A stretch of 64,000 nt of DNA from Gammaproteobacteria bacterium (GCA_002746645.1 PDPU01000032.1:16946-80945); one strand, 5' to 3'. Positions 38,375 to 47,998 are shown, counted from the first letter of the stretch. A program made the numbers and translations. The notes: generated by a model from the letters alone, not told the origin.

Positions 38375-38410
38375 GCGTCCTGTATGCGGTCCTGTATGCC
38401 GTGTTCATGT
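38375..38410. repeat. 12-bp triplicate between pilX and pilY1 (cassette 1)
   Basis: On the minus strand GCATACAGGACC-like units occur three times in the 96-nt gap between the pilX stop and the pilY1 start. It would encode YRTAYRTPY if translation began at the upstream ATG, but the better-placed start is downstream. Confidence 0.65.
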
Positions 38411-38414
38411 CCGA

Positions 38415-38876
38415 TCAGCCTCCCGGTACGACCTGATAGGCGCCTTGCTCGATGCTGCGTTGCGCGCCGGATGCCTTGATTTCACTGATGCCCCTGACGC
38501 GATAGCGAAATGCCTGAAAGGTGGCGGTACCTTCGCCGAAGGAAAAGCCCTCGGCCGGCGCAATGCCCACGTAGTACAGCCGTGCCGCCGAGCGGATGCC
38601 TCGGTCGGCCTCGTTGCCACTCGTCTTCACGACCAGTTCCTTGTTCATGCCGAGGGCCTGCGCGTGCTTGAGGTTCGTCTCGTCGTTGAGCACCTCATCG
38701 GTCGCCGACTCCGCTACCGTGAAGGTGGTTGCCGTCTGGATGGCATTGATCGTCATGCGCTTCTCGAGGGTGGAGCTGCGCATCACCGAGACGCTCATGA
38801 TCGACAGCATGAAGATCATGACCATCGCCACCATCAGCGCGCTGCCGGACTCCCTTGGCTTCGTCATCTGCATCAT
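38415..38876 (-). CDS. pilX: Minor pilin PilX-like, cassette 1
   Basis: The 153-residue product begins MMQMTKPRESGSALMVAMVM and continues with a hydrophobic helix, the PilX_N signature (GxALMVAMVMIFMLSI...RSSTLEKRM) of a type IV prepilin-like N-terminus cleaved after Gly. PilX-type minor pilins help initiate fibre assembly and present PilY1. Start chosen at 38876, which has AGGAG 7 nt upstream; longer readings run into pilW. The globular domain contains YYVGIAPAEGF and ends ...AYQVVPGG. Confidence 0.87.
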   Translation of the reverse strand: MMQMTKPRESGSALMVAMVMIFMLSIMSVSVMRSSTLEKRMTINAIQTATTFTVAESATDEVLNDETNLKHAQALGMNKELVVKTSGNEADRGIRSAARLYYVGIAPAEGFSFGEGTATFQAFRYRVRGISEIKASGAQRSIEQGAYQVVPGG

Positions 38877-38886
38877 CGGGTATCTC

Positions 38887-40035
38887 CTAGCGACGGCGGT
38901 TGCGCACCTTGACGGTGGTGTTGAAGGCGAGGCGGAAACGGTGGTCGCGCGCATGTTCGTTTTCGCCCACGGCGTTGGCATTGGGGCGTGCTGCCGAGAT
39001 GGCCTGGCCGGCGAGCATGTAGCTCGAGCCGTCCTCGACCTGCGCAATCGATTGTTCCGACGTCATCAGCATGCCGACGCGCACGGATTCGATCTTCGAA
39101 CGATCGAGCGCCGTGTCATCGATGTCCATGTATTGCAGATCGTTGCTGTTCTTCCTGACACCGAAGCTCACACGCAGATTCTCGACCCCCTGAACGAGTT
39201 CCACGGGCGGGTTGTTCGCGTCGTCGTAGGGGTAGCTCTGACGATAGAGCGCGTAGATCGATTCGCCCTTTTCGTTGTCGGAGCCGGTATCGGCGACGTA
39301 GTAGAGATTTGCCGAAAAGCTCATGAAGCGAACCTCGGGAAGGCTGGAGAGCCCATAGGCCTTGGAGAAGCTGGCGGTGGTGTTCTTGTCGATCGCATGG
39401 CCAAGGGTGTAGCTGTCGTCCGCGGTGGTGATGCTCGAGATGGCGAAGATGTCGGCGGCTCCGCAGTCGGAGACGATCGCAAGGTCACCGACGTCGAGTC
39501 CGAGGCCGGTCAGCGTGCGGGTGTTGGTGTCGTTCCTGATGTCAACCACGACATCACCGGCGGCCGAGGAAATGCCGCTCGTGTCCTGCAGGCTCTTTTT
39601 CAGCAGGAAGGTGTCCTGGCCACCGAACATCAGCGACAGCACGTGTGTGCCGGGTTTGACGGTCCCGGTGAAGCCGGCCGGACGGGAAGGCGACCAGCTG
39701 CCATCGCCGGCCACGTCATAACCGATCACGGCCGTATCGTTGAAGTCGGTGGTGGGTGTGTTGGTGGCACTGACGACGGCCGGCCCTCGGCCGATGTCGA
39801 GGCAACCCTGAAAACCCGCCGAGCGGATGTCCACGGCCATGCGGTCCATCGCGAAACGCGCGTTCTCCTGCAGGTTCGCCATGGCGCTGTTGAGTTCGGT
39901 GCTCTGGCGATTGCCCTGAAAGACGGCAATCATGCCCGAGATCAACACGAGTCCGAGCGTCATCGCGATCAGCAGTTCGACCAGCGAGAAGCCCTGCGAT
40001 CGACCCGAAGCCTGACGGGTTGCAAACGTGGTCAT
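38887..40035 (-). CDS. pilW: Minor pilin PilW-like, cassette 1
   Basis: A 382-residue large minor pilin: prepilin motif SQGFSLVELLIAMTLGLVL with Glu5, then SGMIAVFQGNRQSTELNSAMANLQENARFAMDRMA, the PilW helix signature, and MAVDIRSAGFQGCLD. The C-terminal region (GVENLRVSFGVR, VRVGMLMTSEQ) is the conserved PilW end. Start at MTTFATRQ (40035). It precedes pilX by 10 nt. Confidence 0.92.
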   Translation of the reverse strand: MTTFATRQASGRSQGFSLVELLIAMTLGLVLISGMIAVFQGNRQSTELNSAMANLQENARFAMDRMAVDIRSAGFQGCLDIGRGPAVVSATNTPTTDFNDTAVIGYDVAGDGSWSPSRPAGFTGTVKPGTHVLSLMFGGQDTFLLKKSLQDTSGISSAAGDVVVDIRNDTNTRTLTGLGLDVGDLAIVSDCGAADIFAISSITTADDSYTLGHAIDKNTTASFSKAYGLSSLPEVRFMSFSANLYYVADTGSDNEKGESIYALYRQSYPYDDANNPPVELVQGVENLRVSFGVRKNSNDLQYMDIDDTALDRSKIESVRVGMLMTSEQSIAQVEDGSSYMLAGQAISAARPNANAVGENEHARDHRFRLAFNTTVKVRNRRR

Positions 40036-40039
40036 CAGC

Positions 40040-40549
40040 TCATTCCTCGATCGAAAAGCGCACAGGAAGCTCCTGCAGCTGGTCGCTGCCATCAACGACC
40101 TCGCTCCAGCGCATGGTGATCAGGTAGCGACCCTTGGCAAGGCGCGTGATCGTGCCTGATGCAGGAGCCGACGGTGTGCTTGGCAGTATCGGGTTGAAAT
40201 CGTCGACACCTGCAGGGCCGTACAGCATCTCGCTCCAGTCGGAAATGTCCTGCAGCGCGATACCCGAGGGTCGGCAGGCTCTGGTGTCGCAGTTCGGGTC
40301 AGTCGCCTCATCGCTCGTCGTTGCGTCGTCATAGAAACCGTCGTTGACGCCGACGGAGTTGGCGCGCATGCGGTCGATCATCTCGCTGGCCATGAAATAG
40401 GCCTGCGACTGGTAGTAGGCGCTCTGGCTGTACTGCATGCCGGCCATCTGCATGCGCGCGGTGGCGAGGAAGCCGATCGAGATCAACAGCACGGCCACGA
40501 GAATCTCGATCAGGCCGACGCCGCGCTGTTGATGTCGAAGCGTGTTCAT
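40040..40549 (-). CDS. pilV: Minor pilin PilV-like, cassette 1
   Basis: The 169-residue protein begins MNTLRHQQRGVGLIEILVAV, a prepilin peptidase site (RG followed by VGLIE) and hydrophobic helix typical of PilV, followed by MASEMIDRMRANSVGVNDG. PilV is part of the priming complex at the pilus tip. It is 12 nt downstream of fimT and 4 nt upstream of pilW. Confidence 0.92.
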   Translation of the reverse strand: MNTLRHQQRGVGLIEILVAVLLISIGFLATARMQMAGMQYSQSAYYQSQAYFMASEMIDRMRANSVGVNDGFYDDATTSDEATDPNCDTRACRPSGIALQDISDWSEMLYGPAGVDDFNPILPSTPSAPASGTITRLAKGRYLITMRWSEVVDGSDQLQELPVRFSIEE

Positions 40550-40561
40550 CCCTGCGGTCTC

Positions 40562-41191
40562 TTACGATGCCGTGCAGGTGGTGGCCAGCGAGCGATTGAA
40601 GACATCGCGCGCAATGTGATCGCTGGCATCCTTGCGCCCGCGGCGGATGTCGCCCGTGAGCACGATGTTCACGGCGCGAGAGGATTCGGCGCCACGCACG
40701 GCATCGCAGATGACCACCGAGGCGGCGTTCCAGGAAGTGTCACCCGGCGACTGATAACGTACGTAGGCCCGATCGGCAATGGTGGTGGAATTCCCTGCAG
40801 GTGTGCCGAACACGCTGATCGTGTTGTCGCCGGCGAGCCCGGGCTCGACCGACAGCAGCTCGTCCTCGGCATCGAGCGAAGCGGTGTTCGCAACAAGGTC
40901 GACCTTGTTGTCGACGAAGACCAGCCAGCCGTTCTTCCAGTCTCTTGCCGAGCCGCAATCCTTGCTCGTGGTGCTCGATCGCGGGCAGACGGTCACGAAG
41001 CGGCGGCGCTTGACGGCCTCCGAGCGTGCCAGAAACAGCGAGCCCACCATCTGGTTGTACTGGGTACTGATGCGACTCTCGCGAACCGCTTCGACGAAGC
41101 TCGGTACACCCAGGGCCAGCAGAATACCGGCTACCGCAAGGGTGACGATCAGCTCGACGAGAGTAAATCCCTTTTGCGCGTATCTGTCCAT
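40562..41191 (-). CDS. fimT: FimT/FimU-like (GspH) minor pilin, cassette 1
   Basis: The 209-residue product starts MDRYAQKGFTLVELIVTLAV, an exact type IV prepilin cleavage motif, followed by FLARSEAVKRRRFVTVCPRS, the GspH/FimT family signature, and the C-terminal GDIRRGRKDASD segment. Such pseudopilins connect the priming complex to the major pilin. It is the first gene of the second half of the cluster. Confidence 0.9.
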   Translation of the reverse strand: MDRYAQKGFTLVELIVTLAVAGILLALGVPSFVEAVRESRISTQYNQMVGSLFLARSEAVKRRRFVTVCPRSSTTSKDCGSARDWKNGWLVFVDNKVDLVANTASLDAEDELLSVEPGLAGDNTISVFGTPAGNSTTIADRAYVRYQSPGDTSWNAASVVICDAVRGAESSRAVNIVLTGDIRRGRKDASDHIARDVFNRSLATTCTAS

Positions 41192-41326
41192 GGCAGCCTT
41201 AGCGGCAGTGTCGCATCAGGATTCAGTCGGATCGGGGTTTTCTGCCGCATGCCGCGACACGATGCACAAATCGGGTTGGCGCGATCTGCGATGAGCCGTG
41301 TCCGATCAGGCGCGCCCGGTCGAGCC

Positions 41327-41743
41327 TCAGCTTGGCCAGCAGTCGCTGCTCGCGGGATCAGGCGTCATGATGCCCTGATGGTTGATGGTCATCGTGGCGC
41401 AGGCAGTATCACCGCTCTGGCTGCCCGTGCCCCTGGCGGTGATCGTGAAGGTGCCGGCCGTCCTGGCGAGCGTCAGGGTGTAGAAGCCCTCGGGTGAGGT
41501 GGTGTTCTGCAGCGAGCAATTGGTGTAGGAAAAGGCCGTTGACTTGCAGCGTTCCATGGTCTGCGCCTCGGCCAGCAGTGCGAGGCGCCCGTCGGCGCGG
41601 CGGCTTGACTGTACCCATTTCCCGTAGCTCGGGTAGGCAATGGCGGCAAGGATGCCGATGATCGCAACCACGATCAGCACTTCGATGAGGGTGAAGCCCA
41701 CGATGGCGCTGCGGTACGCAAGGGGTTGCTGGCTGGGTGACAT
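41327..41743 (-). CDS. pilE: PilE-like type IV minor pilin
   Basis: The product from 41743 (138 residues) shows VGFTLIEVLIVVAIIGILAA, the major-pilin-like prepilin helix, followed by YPSYGKWVQSSRRADGRLALL and a C-terminal disulfide region (MERCKSTAF, CSLQ, DTACATMTI, DCWPS), matching PilE-type minor pilins. It lies between the two PilY1 cassettes and is the only pilE seen. Flanking gaps of 135 and 180 bp contain no other gene. Confidence 0.9.
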   Translation of the reverse strand: MSPSQQPLAYRSAIVGFTLIEVLIVVAIIGILAAIAYPSYGKWVQSSRRADGRLALLAEAQTMERCKSTAFSYTNCSLQNTTSPEGFYTLTLARTAGTFTITARGTGSQSGDTACATMTINHQGIMTPDPASSDCWPS

Positions 41744-41881
41744 GCTTGTATTCTCGATGTTCTGTGGTGCGCTCGCGGCAGGTGATCGTCGCCGCGTCGG
41801 CAGGTTCACCTCGCTGATAGCGACCGCGCACGCCCGTTCATGATCGCCGGACAAGGCCGGCCTTCGGGAATGTGAGGTGCC

Positions 41882-41900
41882 GCACGGCTGTCAGCCGTGC
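41882..41900. terminator. Stem-loop after pilY1 of cassette 2
   Basis: GCACGGCT-GTC-AGCCGTGC forms a perfect 8-bp stem with a 3-nt loop, 25 nt past the stop of the second pilY1 gene. There is no T-tract, so it may stabilise or weakly end the upstream transcript instead of fully terminating it. Confidence 0.5.
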
Positions 41901-41924
41901 AGCACGTGTCGGCAATCGTCGATG

Positions 41925-44900
41925 TCAGTCGTCCTGCTCCACGTGTTCGCGCCAGTAGGTGCGGCGACGGAGTTCGTCGAACTGCATTTCGTCGATGGTC
42001 TGAGTGCCCACCACCACCGAGGCGTTGCCCTTCTCGGGAAAGAGAAGGGCCGCAGCCGGTGGAATGCCGGGTATGTTGAGTTTGCGGCGACGATCCGTTT
42101 TCGAGAGCACATTGCTGTCGTTGCCGAGGTCGAGATCGAGCACCGGTGCGCCGTTGCGAATCGAGAGGGCATAGAGATACCCTGAACCCTCGGCCGCGTT
42201 GCAGGCCGAGGTACTCCTTGCCGGGCTGTAGGTGGTGAAGATGACGCGGTGGTCGGCCGTGATGCTGCTGCTCAGCACCTTTTCGCCGTTGTCGTCGAGA
42301 TCGATGTACCAGCCCCGGGCGTTCGCATCCAGCTTGGCATCGGTGTTGTCGGTCACGTCGACGAGCTGTTTCGAATCGAGCGTGATCGGCGCATACTGAA
42401 TGACGCCGAAACTGTTCAGTGGCGGGCCGTAGACGGCTTTCAGACGCAGACTGAAGAAGCGATCCTGAACCACGTCGTCGAGCGGATGTGCGCGCCAGCC
42501 TGAACCGATCGACACGGCAAGGTATTGACGGCCGTTGTCGGAGAACACCGAAATGTCGGGCGGGTAGTGGAAGCGGCGTGATTCCCTGGCCGTGTCGCCG
42601 GCGAGTTTCGCGATCACGCCACCGGTGATGCGCTTGTCGAGGCCTTGACCCGCCTTCTCGCTGTTGTTGATGTCGAGGCGCCAGAGCTGGCCGCCCATGT
42701 CACCGACATAGACCTGGTCGGCGAGGGTGTCGAAGTCGATGTCGATGACGCGCACCTCGGACGGAATGCTGTAGTTCATGTCGTCGAAGGCGGCAAGCGC
42801 ACGGTCGCTCTGCCAGAGCAGCTTGCCGGTCACGGCATCGACGATGAAGATCGCGCGGCCAACGCTGTCGGTGCGGCGTGTGGCTTCGCTGGCCGCCGTT
42901 TCCTGCGTGCCGTCACCGTCGGTATCGATCATGACGTTGCCGCTTGCCGGTGGATCCTGATTCGGATCGTAGCCACCGCCGAAGATCAGCACCTCGCGAA
43001 TCCTGTTCATGTGACGCACACGCGTCTTCACGGGCTTCGACCAGGTATCACCGAGTTCGATGAAGTTGCCGTCGGCCGTTGTCGCTGCGGTGTTGGAGAG
43101 ATGGCTGCCGCCCTGGATGCTCCAGAGGTACTTCGGATTGTTGATGTCCGAGACATCAAGCGCATAGTAGAGATTGCCGCCACGGCGCATGCCGACATAG
43201 AGGTAGGCCTTCTCGCCCGTGTCCACCATGCCGTTGCCGTTGGTGTCGTCGACCCAGATGGTCATGCCACCGTCGAGCCCGTAGGGGCGGCGCGAGACGT
43301 TCTCGTTCTGCAGCAGGCGATGGAGATTCTTCAGCAGTTCCCGCGGAATGAAGGCGAACTTCTCGGCGCCGTCGGCCGTGTCGGTGGCGTGCAGGTAGCC
43401 ATCGTTGGTGGCGGTGAAGATGATCGAGCGACCCTGCTCGGAACCGTCGGCATAGGTCAGGATGACGGGCTGCGAGTGCATCGGGTCACCCATCTGCCCA
43501 CGCGATTCATCGGTGTTCAGATCGGCGTCGATGTCGTTGATGTCCTGTCCGTGCGCCCAGTTGACGAGATCTTCATAGTAGCTGTCGGACGAGAATTCAC
43601 CGGCAGGAAGCTGGAACCAGGCGCGCTTGAGTTCCGTGTTTCCGGGCAGAAGCCGGTTCTCCGCCGCGGTGAGTTGGGTGTTGCCGCCGGTCCAGGTAAA
43701 CACCTTGCGTGAGAGGTGCGAGGGGTAGTCGGTCTGCAGTTCGGCGGCGGCGCCGCCGAGTTCGACACTGGCACCATCGGCCGAATTCGACCACCAGCTC
43801 TGTGCGCCCGGCAGGAATGCGCCCCTGGACTCGTCAACCGCCGGCTTGCCGTTTACATCCACGATCGATGTGCTGCCGTCGTCGTTGACGCGCAGCCGGA
43901 AGCGCTTGAGGTTACCGTCCCAGCGTGCCGTGGAGGAGGGCTTGAAGAGCGCGTAGTAGAGGTCATCACGGTTGACCATGCGGTTGATCTGGTTCAACGA
44001 GGCGCTCGGCGCGACGAAACTCGTGTCGATCTTCGAGACATTGACGAGAATGTTCTTGAAGGCCGTCAGCAGTTCGGCCGAGGTGTCCGCTTCGTAGGTG
44101 CTGCCACCACCCTTCGCGGCAAGTCTGGCCAGGAACTTGCGCGCGTTCTTCGCGTCCTCGTCGTCGCCGAGCGCGAAACCGATCGTGTGTGTCGTGACCG
44201 TCTGCGTGCCGTCGATGCTTCCGGACTGATCCTCGTTGTGCAGGAAGGCGGTGAGATCGACACCGCATGCTTCGGCTTTGGGAGAGTCTGCCTTGCACTG
44301 GCGTTGCATCATGCGGGGGATGCGCCGGTTGCGCGCCGTGTTCGAGGTGGCATAACCGTCCGAAAGCAGCACGATGTGGTTCGACTGACACTCGCTGTCG
44401 ATCGGTGACCGGTAGGTGGGTGTACTGGGTGACGTCCGTATCTTCTCCCTGATGCAATACCGGGAATCGAGATTGGCGTCGCTGCAGCCGTTCGGCCGGT
44501 ATACCGAGCCGCCGATGTAGCTGAAGGGGTGGCTGACACGATGGTAGCGGTCGTTGTGTTTCCGCGCACCGCGGCGCAGGCCGTAGTCGACCGGTTCACC
44601 TCGCAGGTAGCGGGCGGCTTCGTACAGGGACGACACGATCGGCGTGCCCCCTTCGGGAACGAGGTTGTCGACCTGTTGCTTGAGCTGATCACGTACGGTC
44701 GAACCCGAGCTTTCCTGCCGTGACTGGTAACGGATGCGCAGACGGGCAGCGCCGGCTTCGCTGCCATCGGCCGAGTGGAAGCGATGCGGCGCGTTGCCGG
44801 AGAGCCGGAAGGCCATGGCGTTGCCGGCCTGCCAGCCGGTACGCGAAGTGACCGATGCGACGAGATCGGTGAGGTTCACCGACGCCAGGAATTCGCCGTC

Positions 44901-47504
44901 GGCGACGGCGGACAGCGGCCAGGTCACGGGTGCCGACCAGGATCGTGAACTCAGGTTCCTTGCGAGGCCATAGAAGCGCCTGGCGTTGTCGGCTTCCTCG
45001 ACGCTCAGCGACAGGTTGCCACTGGATGCTTCGGCAGCACTCTGCAGTTCGAGTACGGCGCTGCTGATGACGGCATCCCGGGGCACGTTGATACCCGTGA
45101 AGCGCAGGCCGATGATGCGTTCCTTGCCCGTGTCGTCGCCGGTGGAGAGGTTGGTGTCGGAGAGCGACACCTTGCCGCTCGTTTCCATTTCCATGGCGTC
45201 GTCGTCAAGATCGGCGAGTGCGGCGTTCATCGTGGTGTTGGCGCAGTAGCCGCCCGACGGCACCGTGTCGGGGTCGTAGCTGACATGAAGCACCGGTGCC
45301 TCGACCGTGTTCCGGTCGGCACTGACGGCCCGACGAAGTCCCGTACCCGAGAAGAACAGGGTAATGGGGTTGCCCGAGCACCAGTCGTTCAGTGACACGA
45401 CATCCTGGACCACGGTGGAGATGTCGAAGGTTTCCTGCGTCAGTCCGGTCGTACCCCAGGCCCCGGGCTTCCATGTCACGCGCGAGGTGGTGCGAGTGCG
45501 CGCACCGATGTCGTTGTCACTTGCCCGGAACGAGGCACTGCGGCTGGTGGCCTCGGCACTGATGTCGAGGGAGGTCGCTTCGCTGCCGCTGGCGGCGGTC
45601 GTGAATCTGACTACCGCGCTCTTGATCGTGGCGTTCGGCGGTACGGCGAGGTTGCTGAATCGGATCGCCGTGGTCTGGGTGTCTTGCGTGGCTTCGGCCG
45701 TGCTCGCCCTGGGGCGCCAGTTGATGCGCAGCGAGGGCTTGACGCTGTCGGCATTGCCGGCGGCGGTCAGGAAACGGAAGACGTTGGTTTCGGTATTGAC
45801 GTAACCGCTCGGCGCCGAGAGCCGCAGCGAGATGCTGTCACCCTTTTTCCAGTCACCGTTGCCGAGCGTCGCACTGACGAGGTCGCCGATGTTGGGTGAC
45901 ACGCGCGCCCCGCCGGTGTCATTGACCGCCACGTTCTGCCACTGCACGAAGGCCGTGCTGAAGCTGCGGCCGTCGAGCGGGGTGTTGATGTAGCTTGCCG
46001 GGCTGCCCGTGAGTTCGGTATGCAGGTCGATCGCGAAGTCGCTGCCGTTCGAACTCGCACTCCCGGCGGCGCCTTCTCCACCCTTGTCGGCCGGTGTTTC
46101 GCTGAAGGCCTGCCATTCGACGAGCGTGTCTTCGGCCGCGTCGTTCTTCGCGGCGTGCAGTGTCAGGTAGGCACTGTCGATGACGGCACCGGCAGGGATG
46201 CCGACGTTGTCGAAACGCAGGGCGAAGGTTCGCTCGAGGTGATTCGCGTCGACGTGAAAGAGGCGCGCCACGGCATTGTCGAGGTTGCGCTTGCGCGTGC
46301 TTTCGACGACGTTGAAGATTTCGTCGAGCTGGGCGGTGGCGGTGTAGTCGACGCTCTTCACGCCAGAGTCATCGATACGGTAGCTGAATTCGAGCAGCGG
46401 TGCGTCTTTGGCGCCGCCACCGACGCCGTAGACCTCACGCAGATCCACCGCCACGTTGGTGTAGGTATCCTGCGGGTTCAGCAGGATGGAGATCTCGTTG
46501 CCGCTGGCCCAGTCAGGCAGGCGCACGAGCTCGTTGAGAATCCCGGCAATATCGGGTGTCTCGAGCTTCCGGTCGGACAACTCGTCATCGACATTGGGCG
46601 GTATGCGAGTCCAGGCGGTCAGCGCCGCGGTACGGTTCTGAGGGTCGCGGCGAAAGGCCAGCGTCGCTGCGCCGTTCGTGCCATCGGGGTAGGCCGTGGG
46701 GTTGGCGGTTGCCTCGGCGCTGATGTACGCCGACACCGCCCCGGGCTGGTTGACCGTGGCCGTGCTGTGGAACACGATGCGTGCGCTTTCGACCGTTGCA
46801 CCCGGCGGAATCGTCACGTTCGCAAAGCGGTAGGCGAGGCTCGTCGGCAGGTAGCCATCGCTGCCGTGGTAGAACCAGGTATCGAGCAGGCGGTTGTGCG
46901 CGTATTCGGGGGCGGCCGAACCATCGATGCGGCTGGTTTCGGCAACGGCCTCGGTGGCGCGGGCAGAACCCGTGAAGCGTTCCCCCGTGGCCGGTGCGGC
47001 ATCGTCGTCAAGCCTGTCTTCGACGACGCGCGTCATGTCGAGTGTCGGCGCGTCAAGGATCACTTCACCCGTGAGGTCGTTCTGGGTGGCGTCGTCCAGT
47101 CCACTCAAGGTGCGTGCCGTGACCACCTCGTCGGGGCAGTCGCCATCGCAGAGATCGGCGGTGTTCTTGTCGAGATTGTTCGCAGGGTAACGCACCACGC
47201 CACCGTGGTATTGTCCCTGGAAGGTCATGAGACCCACGTTGAAGTTGTCGGACTGGTCGAGAATCTGATGCATGGCCTTCTTGAGCCGGTCGATGCGCCG
47301 ATACTCGGTATCGTCATCCCAGGCCATCGAGCCCGAGGTGTCGAGTATGAAGACGATGTTCGGATTGGTGCGGAAGGCATCATTCGACTGTCCGAAGAAC
47401 ACTTCGGTGTCGTCGGCCATTGCCGCACTGCCGGCGAGCATGGCCAGCAGGAAACTGGCCATTGCCTGCCGGAAGCGATGCCACGTGGTGTTCCAGTCCT
47501 TCAT
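41925..47504 (-). CDS. pilY1: PilY1-like type IV pilus tip adhesin, cassette 2 (four inserted beta domains)
   Basis: This 1859-residue paralogue has a signal peptide (FLLAMLAGSAAMA), DDTEVFFGQS and IVFILDTSGSMAWDDD, as in the cassette 1 protein. Its von Willebrand A domain is interrupted by four related beta-sandwich-like units, each opening with a pattern such as FANVTIPPGATVESARIVF, FDNVGIPAGAVIDSAYLTL, FSNLAVPPNATIKSAVVRF or FTGINVPRDAVISSAVLEL. The A domain then resumes (GTPIVSSLYEAARYLRG). The C-terminal propeller has GDPMHSQPVILTYADG and DTNGNGMVDTGEK. Its putative calcium loop reads DIDFDTLADQVYVGD and has lost the Asn-Gly of the cassette 1 loop, so calcium control may differ. The start overlaps the pilX stop by 1 nt. 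Confidence 0.92.
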   Translation of the reverse strand: MKDWNTTWHRFRQAMASFLLAMLAGSAAMADDTEVFFGQSNDAFRTNPNIVFILDTSGSMAWDDDTEYRRIDRLKKAMHQILDQSDNFNVGLMTFQGQYHGGVVRYPANNLDKNTADLCDGDCPDEVVTARTLSGLDDATQNDLTGEVILDAPTLDMTRVVEDRLDDDAAPATGERFTGSARATEAVAETSRIDGSAAPEYAHNRLLDTWFYHGSDGYLPTSLAYRFANVTIPPGATVESARIVFHSTATVNQPGAVSAYISAEATANPTAYPDGTNGAATLAFRRDPQNRTAALTAWTRIPPNVDDELSDRKLETPDIAGILNELVRLPDWASGNEISILLNPQDTYTNVAVDLREVYGVGGGAKDAPLLEFSYRIDDSGVKSVDYTATAQLDEIFNVVESTRKRNLDNAVARLFHVDANHLERTFALRFDNVGIPAGAVIDSAYLTLHAAKNDAAEDTLVEWQAFSETPADKGGEGAAGSASSNGSDFAIDLHTELTGSPASYINTPLDGRSFSTAFVQWQNVAVNDTGGARVSPNIGDLVSATLGNGDWKKGDSISLRLSAPSGYVNTETNVFRFLTAAGNADSVKPSLRINWRPRASTAEATQDTQTTAIRFSNLAVPPNATIKSAVVRFTTAASGSEATSLDISAEATSRSASFRASDNDIGARTRTTSRVTWKPGAWGTTGLTQETFDISTVVQDVVSLNDWCSGNPITLFFSGTGLRRAVSADRNTVEAPVLHVSYDPDTVPSGGYCANTTMNAALADLDDDAMEMETSGKVSLSDTNLSTGDDTGKERIIGLRFTGINVPRDAVISSAVLELQSAAEASSGNLSLSVEEADNARRFYGLARNLSSRSWSAPVTWPLSAVADGEFLASVNLTDLVASVTSRTGWQAGNAMAFRLSGNAPHRFHSADGSEAGAARLRIRYQSRQESSGSTVRDQLKQQVDNLVPEGGTPIVSSLYEAARYLRGEPVDYGLRRGARKHNDRYHRVSHPFSYIGGSVYRPNGCSDANLDSRYCIREKIRTSPSTPTYRSPIDSECQSNHIVLLSDGYATSNTARNRRIPRMMQRQCKADSPKAEACGVDLTAFLHNEDQSGSIDGTQTVTTHTIGFALGDDEDAKNARKFLARLAAKGGGSTYEADTSAELLTAFKNILVNVSKIDTSFVAPSASLNQINRMVNRDDLYYALFKPSSTARWDGNLKRFRLRVNDDGSTSIVDVNGKPAVDESRGAFLPGAQSWWSNSADGASVELGGAAAELQTDYPSHLSRKVFTWTGGNTQLTAAENRLLPGNTELKRAWFQLPAGEFSSDSYYEDLVNWAHGQDINDIDADLNTDESRGQMGDPMHSQPVILTYADGSEQGRSIIFTATNDGYLHATDTADGAEKFAFIPRELLKNLHRLLQNENVSRRPYGLDGGMTIWVDDTNGNGMVDTGEKAYLYVGMRRGGNLYYALDVSDINNPKYLWSIQGGSHLSNTAATTADGNFIELGDTWSKPVKTRVRHMNRIREVLIFGGGYDPNQDPPASGNVMIDTDGDGTQETAASEATRRTDSVGRAIFIVDAVTGKLLWQSDRALAAFDDMNYSIPSEVRVIDIDFDTLADQVYVGDMGGQLWRLDINNSEKAGQGLDKRITGGVIAKLAGDTARESRRFHYPPDISVFSDNGRQYLAVSIGSGWRAHPLDDVVQDRFFSLRLKAVYGPPLNSFGVIQYAPITLDSKQLVDVTDNTDAKLDANARGWYIDLDDNGEKVLSSSITADHRVIFTTYSPARSTSACNAAEGSGYLYALSIRNGAPVLDLDLGNDSNVLSKTDRRRKLNIPGIPPAAALLFPEKGNASVVVGTQTIDEMQFDELRRRTYWREHVEQDD

Positions 47505-47998
47505 CAGCAGTTACCTGAGTTGTCGGCCGCGCCGATCAGCAAGATGCCCTGCGAGATTTCGCTGCTCGTGTTGACCGCCTCGATGCTGGAGCTGCCCGTG
47601 ACCACGAAGCGGCGTGCACCGATCGGGCCACCGAGCGAATAGCCGAGGGCGAGGCCCCGTCCGCCATAGCTGATACTCGCACTGGTTTTCTGTTCGGTGT
47701 TTTGGTTGAGGTCGGTTTTCTCGATGACCCTGGCCTTCGTCTTGCAGATCTGTTTTTCGAGTGCATTCTCGGTGGCAAGTACCGCGTCGCTGGCAGACTC
47801 CGCGGCCTGGAAGGTGATTTCCTTGTGCACGGCGTTGGTCGCGAGCTGACCCTCGATGCTTGCGCCGCGCATCGAGGCGATGCCGAGAATCGACAGCATG
47901 AAGATCATGATCATGGCCACCATCAGGGCGGCGCCATGCTGCCTGGACGACAGACTCGCCGCTGGCGGTGCCTGTACGCTTGTCGGGCATGTTCTCAT
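47504..47998 (-). CDS. pilX: Minor pilin PilX-like, cassette 2
   Basis: The 164-residue product contains QHGAALMVAMIMIFMLSILG followed by ASMRGASIEGQLATNAVHKE, the PilX_N hydrophobic helix with the prepilin site after Gly. It parallels the cassette 1 PilX, although the globular domains share little by eye. Start and stop overlap pilW (ATGA) and pilY1 (1 nt), indicating coupled translation. Confidence 0.87.
   Translation of the reverse strand: MRTCPTSVQAPPAASLSSRQHGAALMVAMIMIFMLSILGIASMRGASIEGQLATNAVHKEITFQAAESASDAVLATENALEKQICKTKARVIEKTDLNQNTEQKTSASISYGGRGLALGYSLGGPIGARRFVVTGSSSIEAVNTSSEISQGILLIGAADNSGNC

Noticed and set aside
46020..47642. 540-residue plus-strand open frame opposite the second pilY1
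   Set aside because: Antisense shadow; composition is Arg/Val/Gly-rich without motifs.
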